Positions 17,697-26,394 of a DNA stretch of 64,000 bases are shown piece after piece (positions within the stretch are counted from its first letter, which is position 1; each line of letters starts with the position of its first letter). The DNA is taken from contig JANQRB010000028.1 of NCBI GenBank assembly GCA_028284775.1, forward strand, positions 1-64,000, read 5' to 3'. Under the pieces are notes generated by a model. It did no database searches, was not told the DNA's origin, and worked only from the letters and a program-made list of their open reading frames with translations. The stretch is from Candidatus Kapaibacterium sp. Lineage in GTDB: Bacteria > Bacteroidota > Ignavibacteria > Kapaibacteriales > UBA7675. Position numbers and translations under genes: made by a program.

Positions 17697-19106
17697 ATGC
17701 ACTCTCTCCGGCTCAAATTGATTCTCGCATTCATCCTTGTCTGCCTTGTTGAAGCCATCCTCGTGGCTTTTCTCATACGACAGACTACTCAGCAAGCTTT
17801 CGACGATTTTATCCGCAAAGAGGCGATTCACAACTTTGTCGATGACCTGAGCGCCTATTACGAAATCCAGGGCTCCTGGGATGGCCTGGCGCAGCGATTT
17901 CGCCCCGGTATGGCGCAAAGAGCAAGACCGCGCTCCGAAGGACAGCCGCCCAGCGACACACAGCGCCGCCGCCGGAGCCGCCATGACAGAATTCGTTTCG
18001 GCCTGGCCGACACGATGGGCGTGATTGTGAAACCCTACAGCGATTATCAGCCGGGCGAGCGTGTCAGCGACGAAGCTCTCCAGACGGGCATGCCGGTCGT
18101 GATCGCCGGGCGGGCGGTTGGCACGGCTCTCCTGCCCGCTGTGCTCGGCCCACTGGATCCGAGGGAACGCGACTATCTGGCGCATACCGAACAATCGCTT
18201 ATTCTTGCCGTTCTCGGTGCTCTTGCCGTGGCGCTGCTGATAGGAATGCTGATTGTCCGCAGCTCTATGCGCCCGCTGCGCCAGTTGACGGCCGCAACGA
18301 AGGCTATGTCGGAGGGCAAACTGAAGCAGCAGGTACCGGTCCTGAGCCATGACGAGCTGGGCGATCTGACGGAATCTTTCAATCGTATGAGCGCCGAGCT
18401 GGAACATGCCAATGCGCTGCGCCGTCAGATGAGCGCGGACATCGCCCATGAATTGCGCACGCCGCTGACGGTCCTCACCGGCTACCTTGAAGCCCTGAGC
18501 GACGGCAGCCTGCCCCCCAGCTCCGACCGCTTCAAGGCAATGCACGCCGAAGCCTTGCAGCTCGGCCGGCTGGTAGAGGAGCTGCGAACGCTTTCCCTGG
18601 CCGATGCCGGCGAGCTGACGCTTGAGCAAAAAGCGGTCGACTCCGCCGAGCTGCTGCGGCAGTGTGCCTTCGCCTTCCAGCAACAGGCCGCCGAGCAGGG
18701 TATTCGCCTGGAAGTCGAAGCCGCCGACAATACTCCGCCGGTGCTGGCGGACCGGGAACGGCTGGCGCAGGTGCTCGGCAATCTGATCTGCAACGCTCTT
18801 CACTACTCCGGCACAGGCGACAGCATCATACTTCGGACGCGGGCGCAGAACGAGAAGATTGCCATCAGCGTGCAAGACAGCGGCGCCGGTATTGCAGCGG
18901 AGGCGCTGCCGCATGTTTTCGAACGATTGTACCGCGCCGACGGCGCGCGCGAGCAGGTTAAAGGCGGATCGGGTCTGGGACTCGCGATCGCCAAATCAAT
19001 CGTCGAGGCCCACGGCGGCTCGATCAGCGTCGCAAGCCAGGCAGGTCAGGGCGCCTCGTTTACGATTCTCCTGCCGGCGGCAAAGGAATCGACGCAGGCG
19101 GAATAG
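17697..19106 (+). CDS. Membrane sensor histidine kinase, HAMP-HisKA-HATPase
   Basis: A 469-residue kinase of BaeS/CpxA type. Membrane helix 1 covers about residues 7-27 and helix 2 about 164-186. They bracket a periplasmic sensor of about 135 residues with a strongly Arg-rich, probably disordered centre (residues 75-100). HAMP follows (about 187-240), then HisKA with phosphoacceptor His251 in SADIAHELRTPLTVL, and HATPase with a DSGAGI box and GSGLGLAIAKSIVEAHGGS. It starts 3 bp after the SCO1-like gene. The only nearby response regulator is the OmpR-type one at 19151, which is convergent. The sensed signal may be envelope copper or redox state, by context only. Confidence 0.95.
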   Translation: MHSLRLKLILAFILVCLVEAILVAFLIRQTTQQAFDDFIRKEAIHNFVDDLSAYYEIQGSWDGLAQRFRPGMAQRARPRSEGQPPSDTQRRRRSRHDRIRFGLADTMGVIVKPYSDYQPGERVSDEALQTGMPVVIAGRAVGTALLPAVLGPLDPRERDYLAHTEQSLILAVLGALAVALLIGMLIVRSSMRPLRQLTAATKAMSEGKLKQQVPVLSHDELGDLTESFNRMSAELEHANALRRQMSADIAHELRTPLTVLTGYLEALSDGSLPPSSDRFKAMHAEALQLGRLVEELRTLSLADAGELTLEQKAVDSAELLRQCAFAFQQQAAEQGIRLEVEAADNTPPVLADRERLAQVLGNLICNALHYSGTGDSIILRTRAQNEKIAISVQDSGAGIAAEALPHVFERLYRADGAREQVKGGSGLGLAIAKSIVEAHGGSISVASQAGQGASFTILLPAAKESTQAE

Positions 19107-19150
19107 TCCTTACAGTGACCCTGATGAGTTGATCGTCGTTTCCTTGTCCT

Positions 19151-19834
19151 TCACTCGGGCTGAAAACGATAGCCCACGCCGAAAACGGTTTCCACATAGC
19201 GCGGATGTTTGGGGTCGCTTTCGATCTTGGCGCGCAGATTGCGAATGTGGACATCAATGGTGCGCTCGACGCCCTCAGCCGTAAAGCCCTGAAGTTTCTC
19301 CAAGAGTTGCGCGCGCGAAAAAACGCGGCCCGGCGCCGCGATAAGGATGGCGAGCAGCTCGAACTCCGAGGGCGTCAGACTGACGAGACGCCCTCCCGCC
19401 TGTACGGTGTGGCGCGAACGGTCGAGCTGGACGTCGGCCGCCTGCAGAATGTCCGTTGCCCGGCTGGCGGGGCTGCTGCGTCGCAAGACGGCTCGAATCC
19501 GCGCCAGCAGCTCGCGCATACCGAAGGGCTTTGTCACGTAATCGTCGGCGCCCAGCTCCAGGCCGATCACCTTGTCGGTTTCATCTACTTTGGCGGTCAG
19601 CAGGATAATCGGCGTGCTGCGCTCCTGTCGGTAGATGCGCAAAAAATCGTGGCCGCTCATCTCGGGCATCATGATATCAAGCAGAATAATATCCGGCGCT
19701 TCCTGCCGCGCCGCAGCCAGCGCCTGGCGTCCATCCGGCGCTGTTTTGACCTGAAATCCTTCTTCCGTGAGGTAATCCTGCAGCATCGTTCGGACCGATG
19801 CTTTGTCATCGACAACGAGAATTTGCTGCGCCAT
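19151..19834 (-). CDS. OmpR/PhoB-type response regulator
   Basis: A 227-residue two-domain regulator. The receiver has phosphoacceptor Asp53 in IILLDIMMPEMSG, Thr80 and Lys102 in DDYVTKPFG. The winged-helix domain (about 130-226) ends with the classical VERTIDVHIRNLRAKIE and RYVETVFGVGYRF stretches. It is the likely partner of the histidine kinase whose 3' end lies 44 bp away on the opposite strand. That convergent layout is unusual for such pairs and implies a separate promoter near 19835-19910. Targets would be direct-repeat sites upstream of controlled genes; none could be assigned. Confidence 0.95.
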   Translation of the reverse strand: MAQQILVVDDKASVRTMLQDYLTEEGFQVKTAPDGRQALAAARQEAPDIILLDIMMPEMSGHDFLRIYRQERSTPIILLTAKVDETDKVIGLELGADDYVTKPFGMRELLARIRAVLRRSSPASRATDILQAADVQLDRSRHTVQAGGRLVSLTPSEFELLAILIAAPGRVFSRAQLLEKLQGFTAEGVERTIDVHIRNLRAKIESDPKHPRYVETVFGVGYRFQPE

Positions 19835-19913
19835 AGGTCACCATGCTGTCTTAGTCGAAATCCGTACTTGCCTGCCATTATTAATGCCGCCGCGCCTCTG
19901 CAATCATCAGCGC

Positions 19914-20345
19914 TCATGAACGAAAGGCTTCGAGACGATCGATGTACCAGGATGGAAAGTTAAGTCGACGGGCCGGCTCGACGATTCGCATAACATAATC
20001 CTCGGACGCCGCCCGCGCTTCCATGTCATGCGCTATATAACAGAGCGCCGCCCGCTGCTTGCCGTCCAGCGTTTCCGTCAGGACGGCCTCCGGCAAATAT
20101 ACACCGCCCAGCACATCGAGCGCATGAGCATAGAGGCGCCGCAACTCCGCATGCGTGGCCTGCGCCAGGATTCCGTAGACACAGTGCCGGTCCGAAGGAA
20201 ACAGATTAGCGAGGGGTTGAATCCGAATATCAAAGCCGCCCAGACGCGCCACTTCGATCTGCTCCGGCATGAGCTCGACTTCTTTCAAAACATCGAGATT
20301 GATATACGAACCGTAGAAGAAAGTCCAGACTTTTGCTTGCGACAT
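19914..20345 (-). CDS. Gamma-glutamylcyclotransferase-like protein
   Basis: A 143-residue protein. Its N-terminal WTFFYGSYINLDVLKE carries the YGS-x-N signature of the gamma-glutamylcyclotransferase (GGCT-like/AIG2) fold, followed by HCVYGILAQATHAELRRLY. These proteins release 5-oxoproline from gamma-glutamyl compounds or cyclise gamma-glutamylamines. The start was set at the ATG at 20345, which has GGAG 8 nt upstream; a GTG three codons earlier is less well placed. The usual catalytic glutamate cannot be placed with confidence without alignment, so activity is uncertain. Confidence 0.7.
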   Translation of the reverse strand: MSQAKVWTFFYGSYINLDVLKEVELMPEQIEVARLGGFDIRIQPLANLFPSDRHCVYGILAQATHAELRRLYAHALDVLGGVYLPEAVLTETLDGKQRAALCYIAHDMEARAASEDYVMRIVEPARRLNFPSWYIDRLEAFRS

Positions 20346-20478
20346 ATTGACCACTCCGTGAAAGTTTTAGGCGCGACGATACTCTACGGCATTTGTTAGT
20401 ATTCGGACGACGACAATTTACTTAATTCCCTGCTCTTCCCCGATAGTTGCAGGCCCAAACGTGCGGCAGGATTCTCTG

Positions 20479-21225
20479 TCAGGCCTCGTACCACCCGAGG
20501 CCATCGGGCAAGCCCACGGCGGTATATTCGAGGTGCAAAATGCGGCGAGGCAGGTTTTGTGTGGCGGGGGAAGAGCTGTGCAACAATAAGGGTCGCATCA
20601 CCAACACGTCGCCTGCCGATGCCCGGCAGACATGCGCCTGGTTAAGTTCGCACATCTCTTTGATCTGATGCTCGTTCAGGCAGCCTGACTCGTGACTCCG
20701 CGGAATCACTTTCAGAGCGCCGTTACGCTCGTCGCAAGAATCCAGGTGTACTCTCAGTGTTAACACCTGCTCGAGAATCGCTATTGGAGGCTGCACAAAG
20801 TCGACTCCATCTTTCAGCGTCCAGGGACCGAATCCATCGCTATCCCTACGCCGGTTAACGGCGATCATAAGATCCTGATGCCAGGGTACTTTCCAGTTGG
20901 CGTCGCGAACTTTATCGAAGAACATCGCTTTCACGAGTAATGCATCCGAACCGACTACCGGGTCGACTATGGAACGGAGCGCGGCGCTGTATGCGAGTTT
21001 TCTGACCGATGGAATGACGGCAGCTGCGTGGCGCATGGCGAAGAGGGACGAAGGGCTGGATTTAACATGTGGACTTGTCAGTTGCCGACTCAGCTCAGTA
21101 TGGAATTGCTCGATGGTGTTGCAGTCCACAACTCCTCGGACAAATGCGAAGCCTTCCTTTTTCAGTAGATTCAGGAATGAATCTTGTCTGGATTGGGTGT
21201 CTGGAATTTTAGGCGAGCTACTCAT
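20479..21225 (-). CDS. Phytanoyl-CoA dioxygenase (PhyH) family oxygenase
   Basis: A 248-residue Fe(II)/2-oxoglutarate oxygenase. The iron triad is visible as His116-x-Asp118 in VPWHQDLMI and distal His216 in RPLLLHSSSP, with Arg228 placed to bind 2-oxoglutarate. GALKVIPRSHESG is the characteristic PhyH strand. The enzyme would hydroxylate a small molecule, lipid-like or natural-product-like, in the cytoplasm. It is divergently or independently placed among small unrelated genes, so no pathway is apparent. Confidence 0.88.
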   Translation of the reverse strand: MSSSPKIPDTQSRQDSFLNLLKKEGFAFVRGVVDCNTIEQFHTELSRQLTSPHVKSSPSSLFAMRHAAAVIPSVRKLAYSAALRSIVDPVVGSDALLVKAMFFDKVRDANWKVPWHQDLMIAVNRRRDSDGFGPWTLKDGVDFVQPPIAILEQVLTLRVHLDSCDERNGALKVIPRSHESGCLNEHQIKEMCELNQAHVCRASAGDVLVMRPLLLHSSSPATQNLPRRILHLEYTAVGLPDGLGWYEA

Positions 21226-21280
21226 TCGCGCAAATGTATCAATAGAATTTTTTCAAAATACAGCTAATCGTCCCGCGGAA

Positions 21281-21673
21281 TCATCGCTCCCGCTGAATTA
21301 TCTCATGGACATTGCCGTCCGGATCCTTAAAAGCGATGAAATTGCCGAAGGGACAGCCGGCAATGCCCGAATCGTCTTCCGACCAGGGGATCGGGATAAA
21401 TTCCACTCCCTTTTGCTCCCATTCCGCCTTCGTGCGAAAGATGTCTTCCACTTCGATAACCAGCATTGGACCTGTCGACTCGGGATAAGGACGCTCAACG
21501 ACATCGCGGACGGGATAGAGCAAGACCGGAAAGCCGTGCGCGCTTGTTAACACGGTCACATTCCTGAAGCTGGCGTCTTCGTCCTTGGCAAAGCCCAGCA
21601 GTCCGACATAGAAGTCTTCCGCCCGCCTGACATCGCTGACGTTAATCTGGATAAGTCTGAATGTAATATTCAT
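21281..21673 (-). CDS. VOC family (glyoxalase/bleomycin-resistance-like) protein
   Basis: A 130-residue single-domain VOC protein. Two beta-alpha-beta-beta-beta halves are visible: LIQINVSDVRRAEDFYVGLLG at the front and FIAFKDPDGNVHEIIQ at the back, with the typical terminal glutamate. It would bind a divalent metal and act as a lyase, isomerase, dioxygenase or antibiotic-binding protein. The start MNITFRL at 21673 has AAGGTG upstream; a longer frame to 21733 adds an unlikely extension. Four VOC genes occur in this window (others at 29382, 40767 and 51302), showing paralogous expansion rather than a shared operon. Confidence 0.85.
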   Translation of the reverse strand: MNITFRLIQINVSDVRRAEDFYVGLLGFAKDEDASFRNVTVLTSAHGFPVLLYPVRDVVERPYPESTGPMLVIEVEDIFRTKAEWEQKGVEFIPIPWSEDDSGIAGCPFGNFIAFKDPDGNVHEIIQRER

Positions 21674-21937
21674 GCGCCGATGCACCTTGAAAAATTTTGT
21701 TGTACCGTATTCTGCCCCTGCAAACGAAGCCATTGCAACAAAAGCAAATTTGCAGGAAAAACCAGCAGGAAATTTTTTTGACAGTCCAAGCTAAGAAATG
21801 CCGACAACATGAGGATGCAGCCCTTCGAAGCGGCGGACCGGCTTGCTCCGTCCAGGCTTAAGCGCTCGGGACTTGCATAATTCATCCTTCGCACCCACTT
21901 TGCCTGTCGTATTCCTGTTGCAACATGATCCCGCCGG

Positions 21938-22369
21938 ATGACGCGAATGCCCTGGAAATGTCCTGTTTGTACAAAAGAATTCAAACACAACAATCAGTGG
22001 CACTCCTGCGCGCAGAGGAGTGTAGAAGATCTTTTCCGCAACAAGTCGCCCGAGCTGCGCGCCCTCTACGACACGATTATTCTGGCCGTGACGCAGGCAG
22101 GCCCCATTCAGCTCCATCCCGTCAAGACCAGCATTCAGGTTCGCAGCAACGCCACCTTTCTCTCTATCAGGCCCAAGCGCCGCCATCTTGAAATCGAATT
22201 TCAGCTGGGCCGCTGCGTGGAGGATTTCCCGGTCTACAAAACAATTCGCATCTCGAAAAATCGCGTCATGCACTATGCCGTACTCGAGAGCGCCGATGAT
22301 CTCAGCGGGCAGGTGCTGGGCCTGCTGCGCGAGTCATATCGCTTGATAGCGGACGGCGGAAAGCTATGA
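21938..22369 (+). CDS. DUF5655 domain protein with N-terminal zinc-ribbon-like motif
   Basis: A 143-residue protein. The first 30 residues contain a Cys-x2-Cys ... His-x-Cys set (WKCPVCTKEF and QWHSC) that probably binds zinc. The rest matches the DUF5655 pattern, with VEDLFRNKSPELRALYDTI, a strand pair around SIRPKRRHLEIEFQL, and a helical end. DUF5655 proteins have no proven function; nucleic-acid or small-ligand binding is a guess. An ATG three codons further in (21947) is an equally good start. It is divergent from the VOC gene at 21673 across a 264-bp spacer that shows no other feature. Confidence 0.75.
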   Translation: MTRMPWKCPVCTKEFKHNNQWHSCAQRSVEDLFRNKSPELRALYDTIILAVTQAGPIQLHPVKTSIQVRSNATFLSIRPKRRHLEIEFQLGRCVEDFPVYKTIRISKNRVMHYAVLESADDLSGQVLGLLRESYRLIADGGKL

Positions 22370-22599
22370 AGAACCTGACTTCGCTGTCGGGCTGCCTCGG
22401 TCTGCGCGGGACTCGTCCCTGTCGGTCCGCCGTGTGACAAACTTTTGTTGCGCCTGTCATTGGCTTCCATTCGCACATGACAACTCGTCTTACACTCCTC
22501 CGAAATGCGGATATTCATACAAACTTCAAAATCGATCTCAGATGCCCAGGGACGCGCACGAGAGATTTTTTTCCTTAATCCCGTCGAGGAATAGTTGTA

Positions 22600-23106
22600 A
22601 TGGATCCTAAAAAGCTCGAAGAATCACAACAGACAGGCGGCATACATTTCATGCTGTCTTCGCTTAGCGGTGAATGGGAAGGCAATACGAAAACCTGGTT
22701 CGAGCCGGGTAAGCTCGCCGACGAATCGCAATGGCGCGGCAGCATCCGCTCTCTGCTCGGCGGACGATTTATTCAACACGAGTACAGCTATGAATTACTG
22801 GGCCAGGCGCAGCAGGGGCTGGCTATCTACGGTTATAATCTCAGCCGCCAAAAATTCGAGTGCTCCTGGATCGATACCGGCCACATGGGTAGCGGCATTA
22901 TGGCATGTGAAGGCGAACGGAGAGACGACGGTTTCGCGGTACTCGGTTTCTATGGCGGCAACGGCGACACGCCGGCCTGGGGTTGGCGGACGGAGATCGC
23001 TATTGTCGATCAGGATCATATCGTCATTTCGGCCTTCAACATCACGCCTGAGGGTCTGGAAGCCAAAGCGCTCGAAACGCAGTATCGCCGAAGAACGGCT
23101 CAGTAA
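22600..23106 (+). CDS. DUF1579 family protein
   Basis: A 168-residue soluble protein resembling the DUF1579 family. It shows a helix, then HFMLSSLSGEWEGNTKTWFEPG, then WRGSIRSLLGGRFIQHEY and a run of antiparallel strands, as in a lipocalin-like or calycin barrel. Function is not established; members occur near VOC and SRPBCC genes of general detoxification type. It appears to be a single-gene unit. Confidence 0.75.
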   Translation: MDPKKLEESQQTGGIHFMLSSLSGEWEGNTKTWFEPGKLADESQWRGSIRSLLGGRFIQHEYSYELLGQAQQGLAIYGYNLSRQKFECSWIDTGHMGSGIMACEGERRDDGFAVLGFYGGNGDTPAWGWRTEIAIVDQDHIVISAFNITPEGLEAKALETQYRRRTAQ

Positions 23107-23532
23107 ACCTGCGATCTGACAGACCTACAGCGCTGACGCTCGGACCTACAGCTTGGGCGCTCCCGCTTACGAAAAGGCCGGGTTGGCGATAAGAGTCCGC
23201 AGATGAGCGTCCGGCCGAAACTGCGAAGTGCTGCTGCATTGCCACACCGCAGGCTTTGTTAATGCAGCAGCATGACCGCAGCCAGAAGCCACAGCCATGC
23301 TGCATGCGCGACCCAATTTTCCTATGCCTTTTGCCTGACCAGCACAATGGTTTTGTTCCGTCATTGCGCTCTGCGGTAGCGGCTCCAGCCTCCGGAATCC
23401 GGCAAGGACGCGATAGTCCTTGCGAAGAATCCGTCCGGCTGTTAACCCTCCTCGCTGCGCTACGCGCGAGTATGGGACGGACCATAACCGAGCGCTTTTG
23501 TCCGGCACGGGTAGTCGCAGCCTTAAGGTTCC
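23107..23532. other. Gene-free stretch with inverted repeats
   Basis: No believable gene is seen in these 426 bases. They hold a 12-bp perfect inverted repeat (23229-23240 with 23261-23272, 20-nt loop). A short CAAGGAC/GTCCTTG hairpin lies near 23402-23421. The composition is less coding-like than the flanks. It may be the remains of an older gene, but nothing recognisable survives. Confidence 0.45.
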
Positions 23533-23889
23533 TCAATAGATCGTAATGCTGCAAGCATCTACCACGGCATGGGAAAAGGGAGCTGGCAAGGGGACGGTGC
23601 CCACGAAGAGCGTTGCGCGCTGTGACAGGTTGCCGAAGCCGTCGTCGAGATCCAGCGCAAAGTCATTCGCGCAGCAGTCGGCGTCATCCCAGGGAATGCA
23701 ATGTTCTTCGGTCGGATCGAGGGTAAAGTAGCCGTCATTGCAGACCGTCATATCGATTCCCGCCAGATAGGCGCTTTCATTTTTAACAGTGATTTTCGTG
23801 CAATGCCCTGCGGCGGTCAGCTTAACAAACTGCAGACCAAACAGCGCGATGAGCAGCAGTGATCCCATAAGCCAGATTGTTTGTCTCAT
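23533..23889 (-). CDS. Small secreted Cys-containing protein of unknown function
   Basis: A 118-residue protein begun at the ATG preceded by GAGGAAAAG. A clean signal peptide (MRQTIWLMGSLLLIALFGLQ, cleavage near LTAAG) is followed by a mature part of about 90 residues with six cysteines (HCTK, VCND, HCIP, DCC, DACS) and many Asp/Asn. The even cysteine number suggests disulfides and a small beta-rich envelope or extracellular fold. No family is recognised. The gene stands alone. Confidence 0.6.
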   Translation of the reverse strand: MRQTIWLMGSLLLIALFGLQFVKLTAAGHCTKITVKNESAYLAGIDMTVCNDGYFTLDPTEEHCIPWDDADCCANDFALDLDDGFGNLSQRATLFVGTVPLPAPFSHAVVDACSITIY

Positions 23890-24480
23890 TGCTTTTCCTC
23901 TACAAGATTGTGTTAGAATTGTGACTACGTGATTTCCGATAGTCGTCGATTCAGCTCGAGGTGCTAGCATTCAACAGGTCTCGGCTGACGACGCTTACAA
24001 AGCTATCCAGCAGCAGCCTTGATCGCTATCGGACAGAGTCTCGATTTTAAGTGCCGAAACAGAAGATGTCGTTCAGTTCGCAGCCGCTTCGATTCGCTTT
24101 CCTGAAGTAATTCTGGCATTGTCACCTGGCCACAAAAGCCCATTTTATGCGCTGAAACGCGTTTATCAAGATTCCCGGATCAAGTCGATTTGAAACTGTC
24201 GTGCCGGGATTCCTTTGCAGGCTTCCGTTTTCGCTGCGACGGTGATAGGACTTTGTCTGAACCGGGTAACCAATTTTGATTTGACGGTGTTGCATCCACA
24301 CGGCAGAAGTCCACCCTTCACATGCCGGGACCGTATGCAGGAAAAAATCGCTTCAGGATAAATCACGCGGCAGCAGATGTCGTAGCATCGCAGGCGGGTG
24401 CTGTCGAACAGGGATCATTAGCAACAGGAAGGAATAGTACGGATCACATTCCTTCCTCCGAACCGGAGACTGACAACACT
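23890..24480. other. Gene-free stretch between divergent genes
   Basis: These 591 bases separate the small secreted protein from the TPR kinase. A frame at 24322 opens upstream of the chosen kinase start, but its extension is not protein-like. I see no repeat or RNA motif. Both divergent promoters must lie here. Confidence 0.45.
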
Positions 24481-26394
24481 ATGAAGACGCGCATTGCGGA
24501 ATTGCGGCATGCCATCGCCGCCGCCGATGGCCGTGAAAAAATCGACCGGATGAATGACTTAGCCTATGCGCTTGGCATGATCGACGTCGAAGAGAGTATA
24601 GGTATCAGTCGCAAGGCCATGAAGGTGGCGGAGAATGTCGCATATCGCCGGGGACAGGTAACATCGATGTGGCTGCTCAGCGAAGCCCTGCGCCATTCGG
24701 ATCGGAACAGGGAGGCGCTGCTGCAGGCGCGTGAGGCCCTCGCACTGGTTCGCACACTCGACGATCGCGAGCTGCAGGCCAGAATTCTCAGTGTCCTTGC
24801 GATTCTGCACGAAACCCTGGGCGACAAGGCCGGCGCCCTGGAACACTACCTGCTGTGTCTGGAATCGTATCGCGCGGCCGACTGCGCCGAGGGAGTACAG
24901 TACACGTATCTCAATATCGGCAACTTCTATTTTAAGACCGGCGATGCGCGGAAGGCACGCGAGTATTATAATCATATACTGCAGCAGGGCCAAGACGCGG
25001 AAGCTGCGCTGCGCAGTCTGGCGCTGGACGGAATCGGCGGTGTGCTGACGTCCCTGGAAAACCGGCCGCGCGAAGGACTGCGCTTCCACCGCCAAAGCCT
25101 GCGTCTGGCCCAAAGCCTGAAGAATTCCAAAGTTAACCTGTTCATGATTCTCAGCAATATCGGAACGGCGCTGGTCCGGCTGAAGAACTTTGAAGAAGCC
25201 CGAAAACAGCTCTTCACGGCTCTTGAATTGTGTCGCAGGAAGGGACGCGACAGAGACAGTATTATGTGCATCCTTCACATCGGCGAGCTGTATCTGCGCG
25301 ATCGCGACGAGCCGGACGCCGATGAACTTGCCGAATGTCTGGGTCTGCTGCGGGAAGCGCTGTCAATGGCGCAGTCGATGGGATTTGCGCAGGGCGAGTA
25401 TCGCACTCGACTCCTGCTGGCCCGGGCGCACAAGCTGAGCGGCGACTTCGAACAGGCGCTGGCGCAACACGAACTGGGCTTCCGGCTTCAGCAGGAGTAC
25501 AACAGCCGGCAGGCGGAGATCAGCATTCGGAATCTGACAATTCTCCACGAGCTGGAATCCATCAGAAGCGCCAGGGACCAGGCCGAAAAAGACAAGGCGC
25601 AACTGGAACTTAAAAAAGCGGAGTTAAGTGAAGCGCTCGCAGCTTTGCAGTCCTTAAACAAACAACTGCTGCGTCTGGACAAAGAGAAAAGCAGCCTGCT
25701 GGATGTTGTCGCGCACGAGTTAAAAACTCCCCTGGCGGGCATCAACCTTGTAGCCGGTATGTTAAATGATCGTCTGGAAGAATTGTCGCCGGGTGCTCTG
25801 CGCAGTCAGCTCACCGTCATCGCGGAATCGAGCCGCAGCATGCTCAGCGCGCTGGGCAGCATGCTGGATGCGCGGGCGATAGAGTCAGGACGCCGCAGCT
25901 TCAATCGCCGGCCGGTCGATCTTGTCGCCATCCTGCGAAAGCTCGTCGAATTGTATGAAGTACCGGCGCTCCGGAAAGGCATCGGCTTTACGAGCCGCTA
26001 CGCCGTCAGCGAGGCATTCGTGCTGGGCGACCGCCTTGCGTTGACGCAAGTCTTCGACAATCCGCTTAGCAATGCCGTCAAGTTTTCGTCCGGCGACGCC
26101 GTCGTCGCGCTTGAACTCCAAAGGCGGGATAGCTGCTGGCGGGTGGAAGTTCGCGATTCGGGACCCGGTCTGACAGCCGACGATCGTCGACGCCTCTTCA
26201 GCCGCTTTACCCCGCTGAGCGCCTCACCAAGCGGCAGTGAAGAGTCAAGCGGCCTGGGCCTTTGGATCGCCTACGAGCTCGTGACAACTCTCGGCGGTAC
26301 GATCGGCTGCGAAAGCCGCAAAGGCAAAGGCGCCTGCTTTTACGTGCACTTCCCCATCCGGCACGACCTGGTCCATACGGCGGCGGCCCCTTAG
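24481..26394 (+). CDS. Soluble TPR-histidine kinase
   Basis: A 637-residue protein without membrane segments. Residues about 1-360 are TPR units (YTYLNIGNFYFKTGDARKAR; ILSNIGTALVRLKNFEEARK). A coiled coil of about 45 residues leads into HisKA with phosphoacceptor His412 in LDVVAHELKTPLAGINLV. The HATPase shows FDNPLSNAVKFS, DSGPGL and SSGLGLWIAYEL. The start MKTRIAELRH was chosen because it aligns with the start of the paralogue at 38280. The TPR array is the likely input, sensing a protein or peptide in the cytoplasm. Its 3' end overlaps that of the convergent NarL-type regulator by 4 bp, the probable partner. Confidence 0.9.
   Translation: MKTRIAELRHAIAAADGREKIDRMNDLAYALGMIDVEESIGISRKAMKVAENVAYRRGQVTSMWLLSEALRHSDRNREALLQAREALALVRTLDDRELQARILSVLAILHETLGDKAGALEHYLLCLESYRAADCAEGVQYTYLNIGNFYFKTGDARKAREYYNHILQQGQDAEAALRSLALDGIGGVLTSLENRPREGLRFHRQSLRLAQSLKNSKVNLFMILSNIGTALVRLKNFEEARKQLFTALELCRRKGRDRDSIMCILHIGELYLRDRDEPDADELAECLGLLREALSMAQSMGFAQGEYRTRLLLARAHKLSGDFEQALAQHELGFRLQQEYNSRQAEISIRNLTILHELESIRSARDQAEKDKAQLELKKAELSEALAALQSLNKQLLRLDKEKSSLLDVVAHELKTPLAGINLVAGMLNDRLEELSPGALRSQLTVIAESSRSMLSALGSMLDARAIESGRRSFNRRPVDLVAILRKLVELYEVPALRKGIGFTSRYAVSEAFVLGDRLALTQVFDNPLSNAVKFSSGDAVVALELQRRDSCWRVEVRDSGPGLTADDRRRLFSRFTPLSASPSGSEESSGLGLWIAYELVTTLGGTIGCESRKGKGACFYVHFPIRHDLVHTAAAP

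Noticed and set aside
17379..18914. 511-residue antisense frame
   Set aside because: It lies opposite the SCO1-like and histidine kinase genes, which carry intact motifs; the frame is open through high-GC codon bias.
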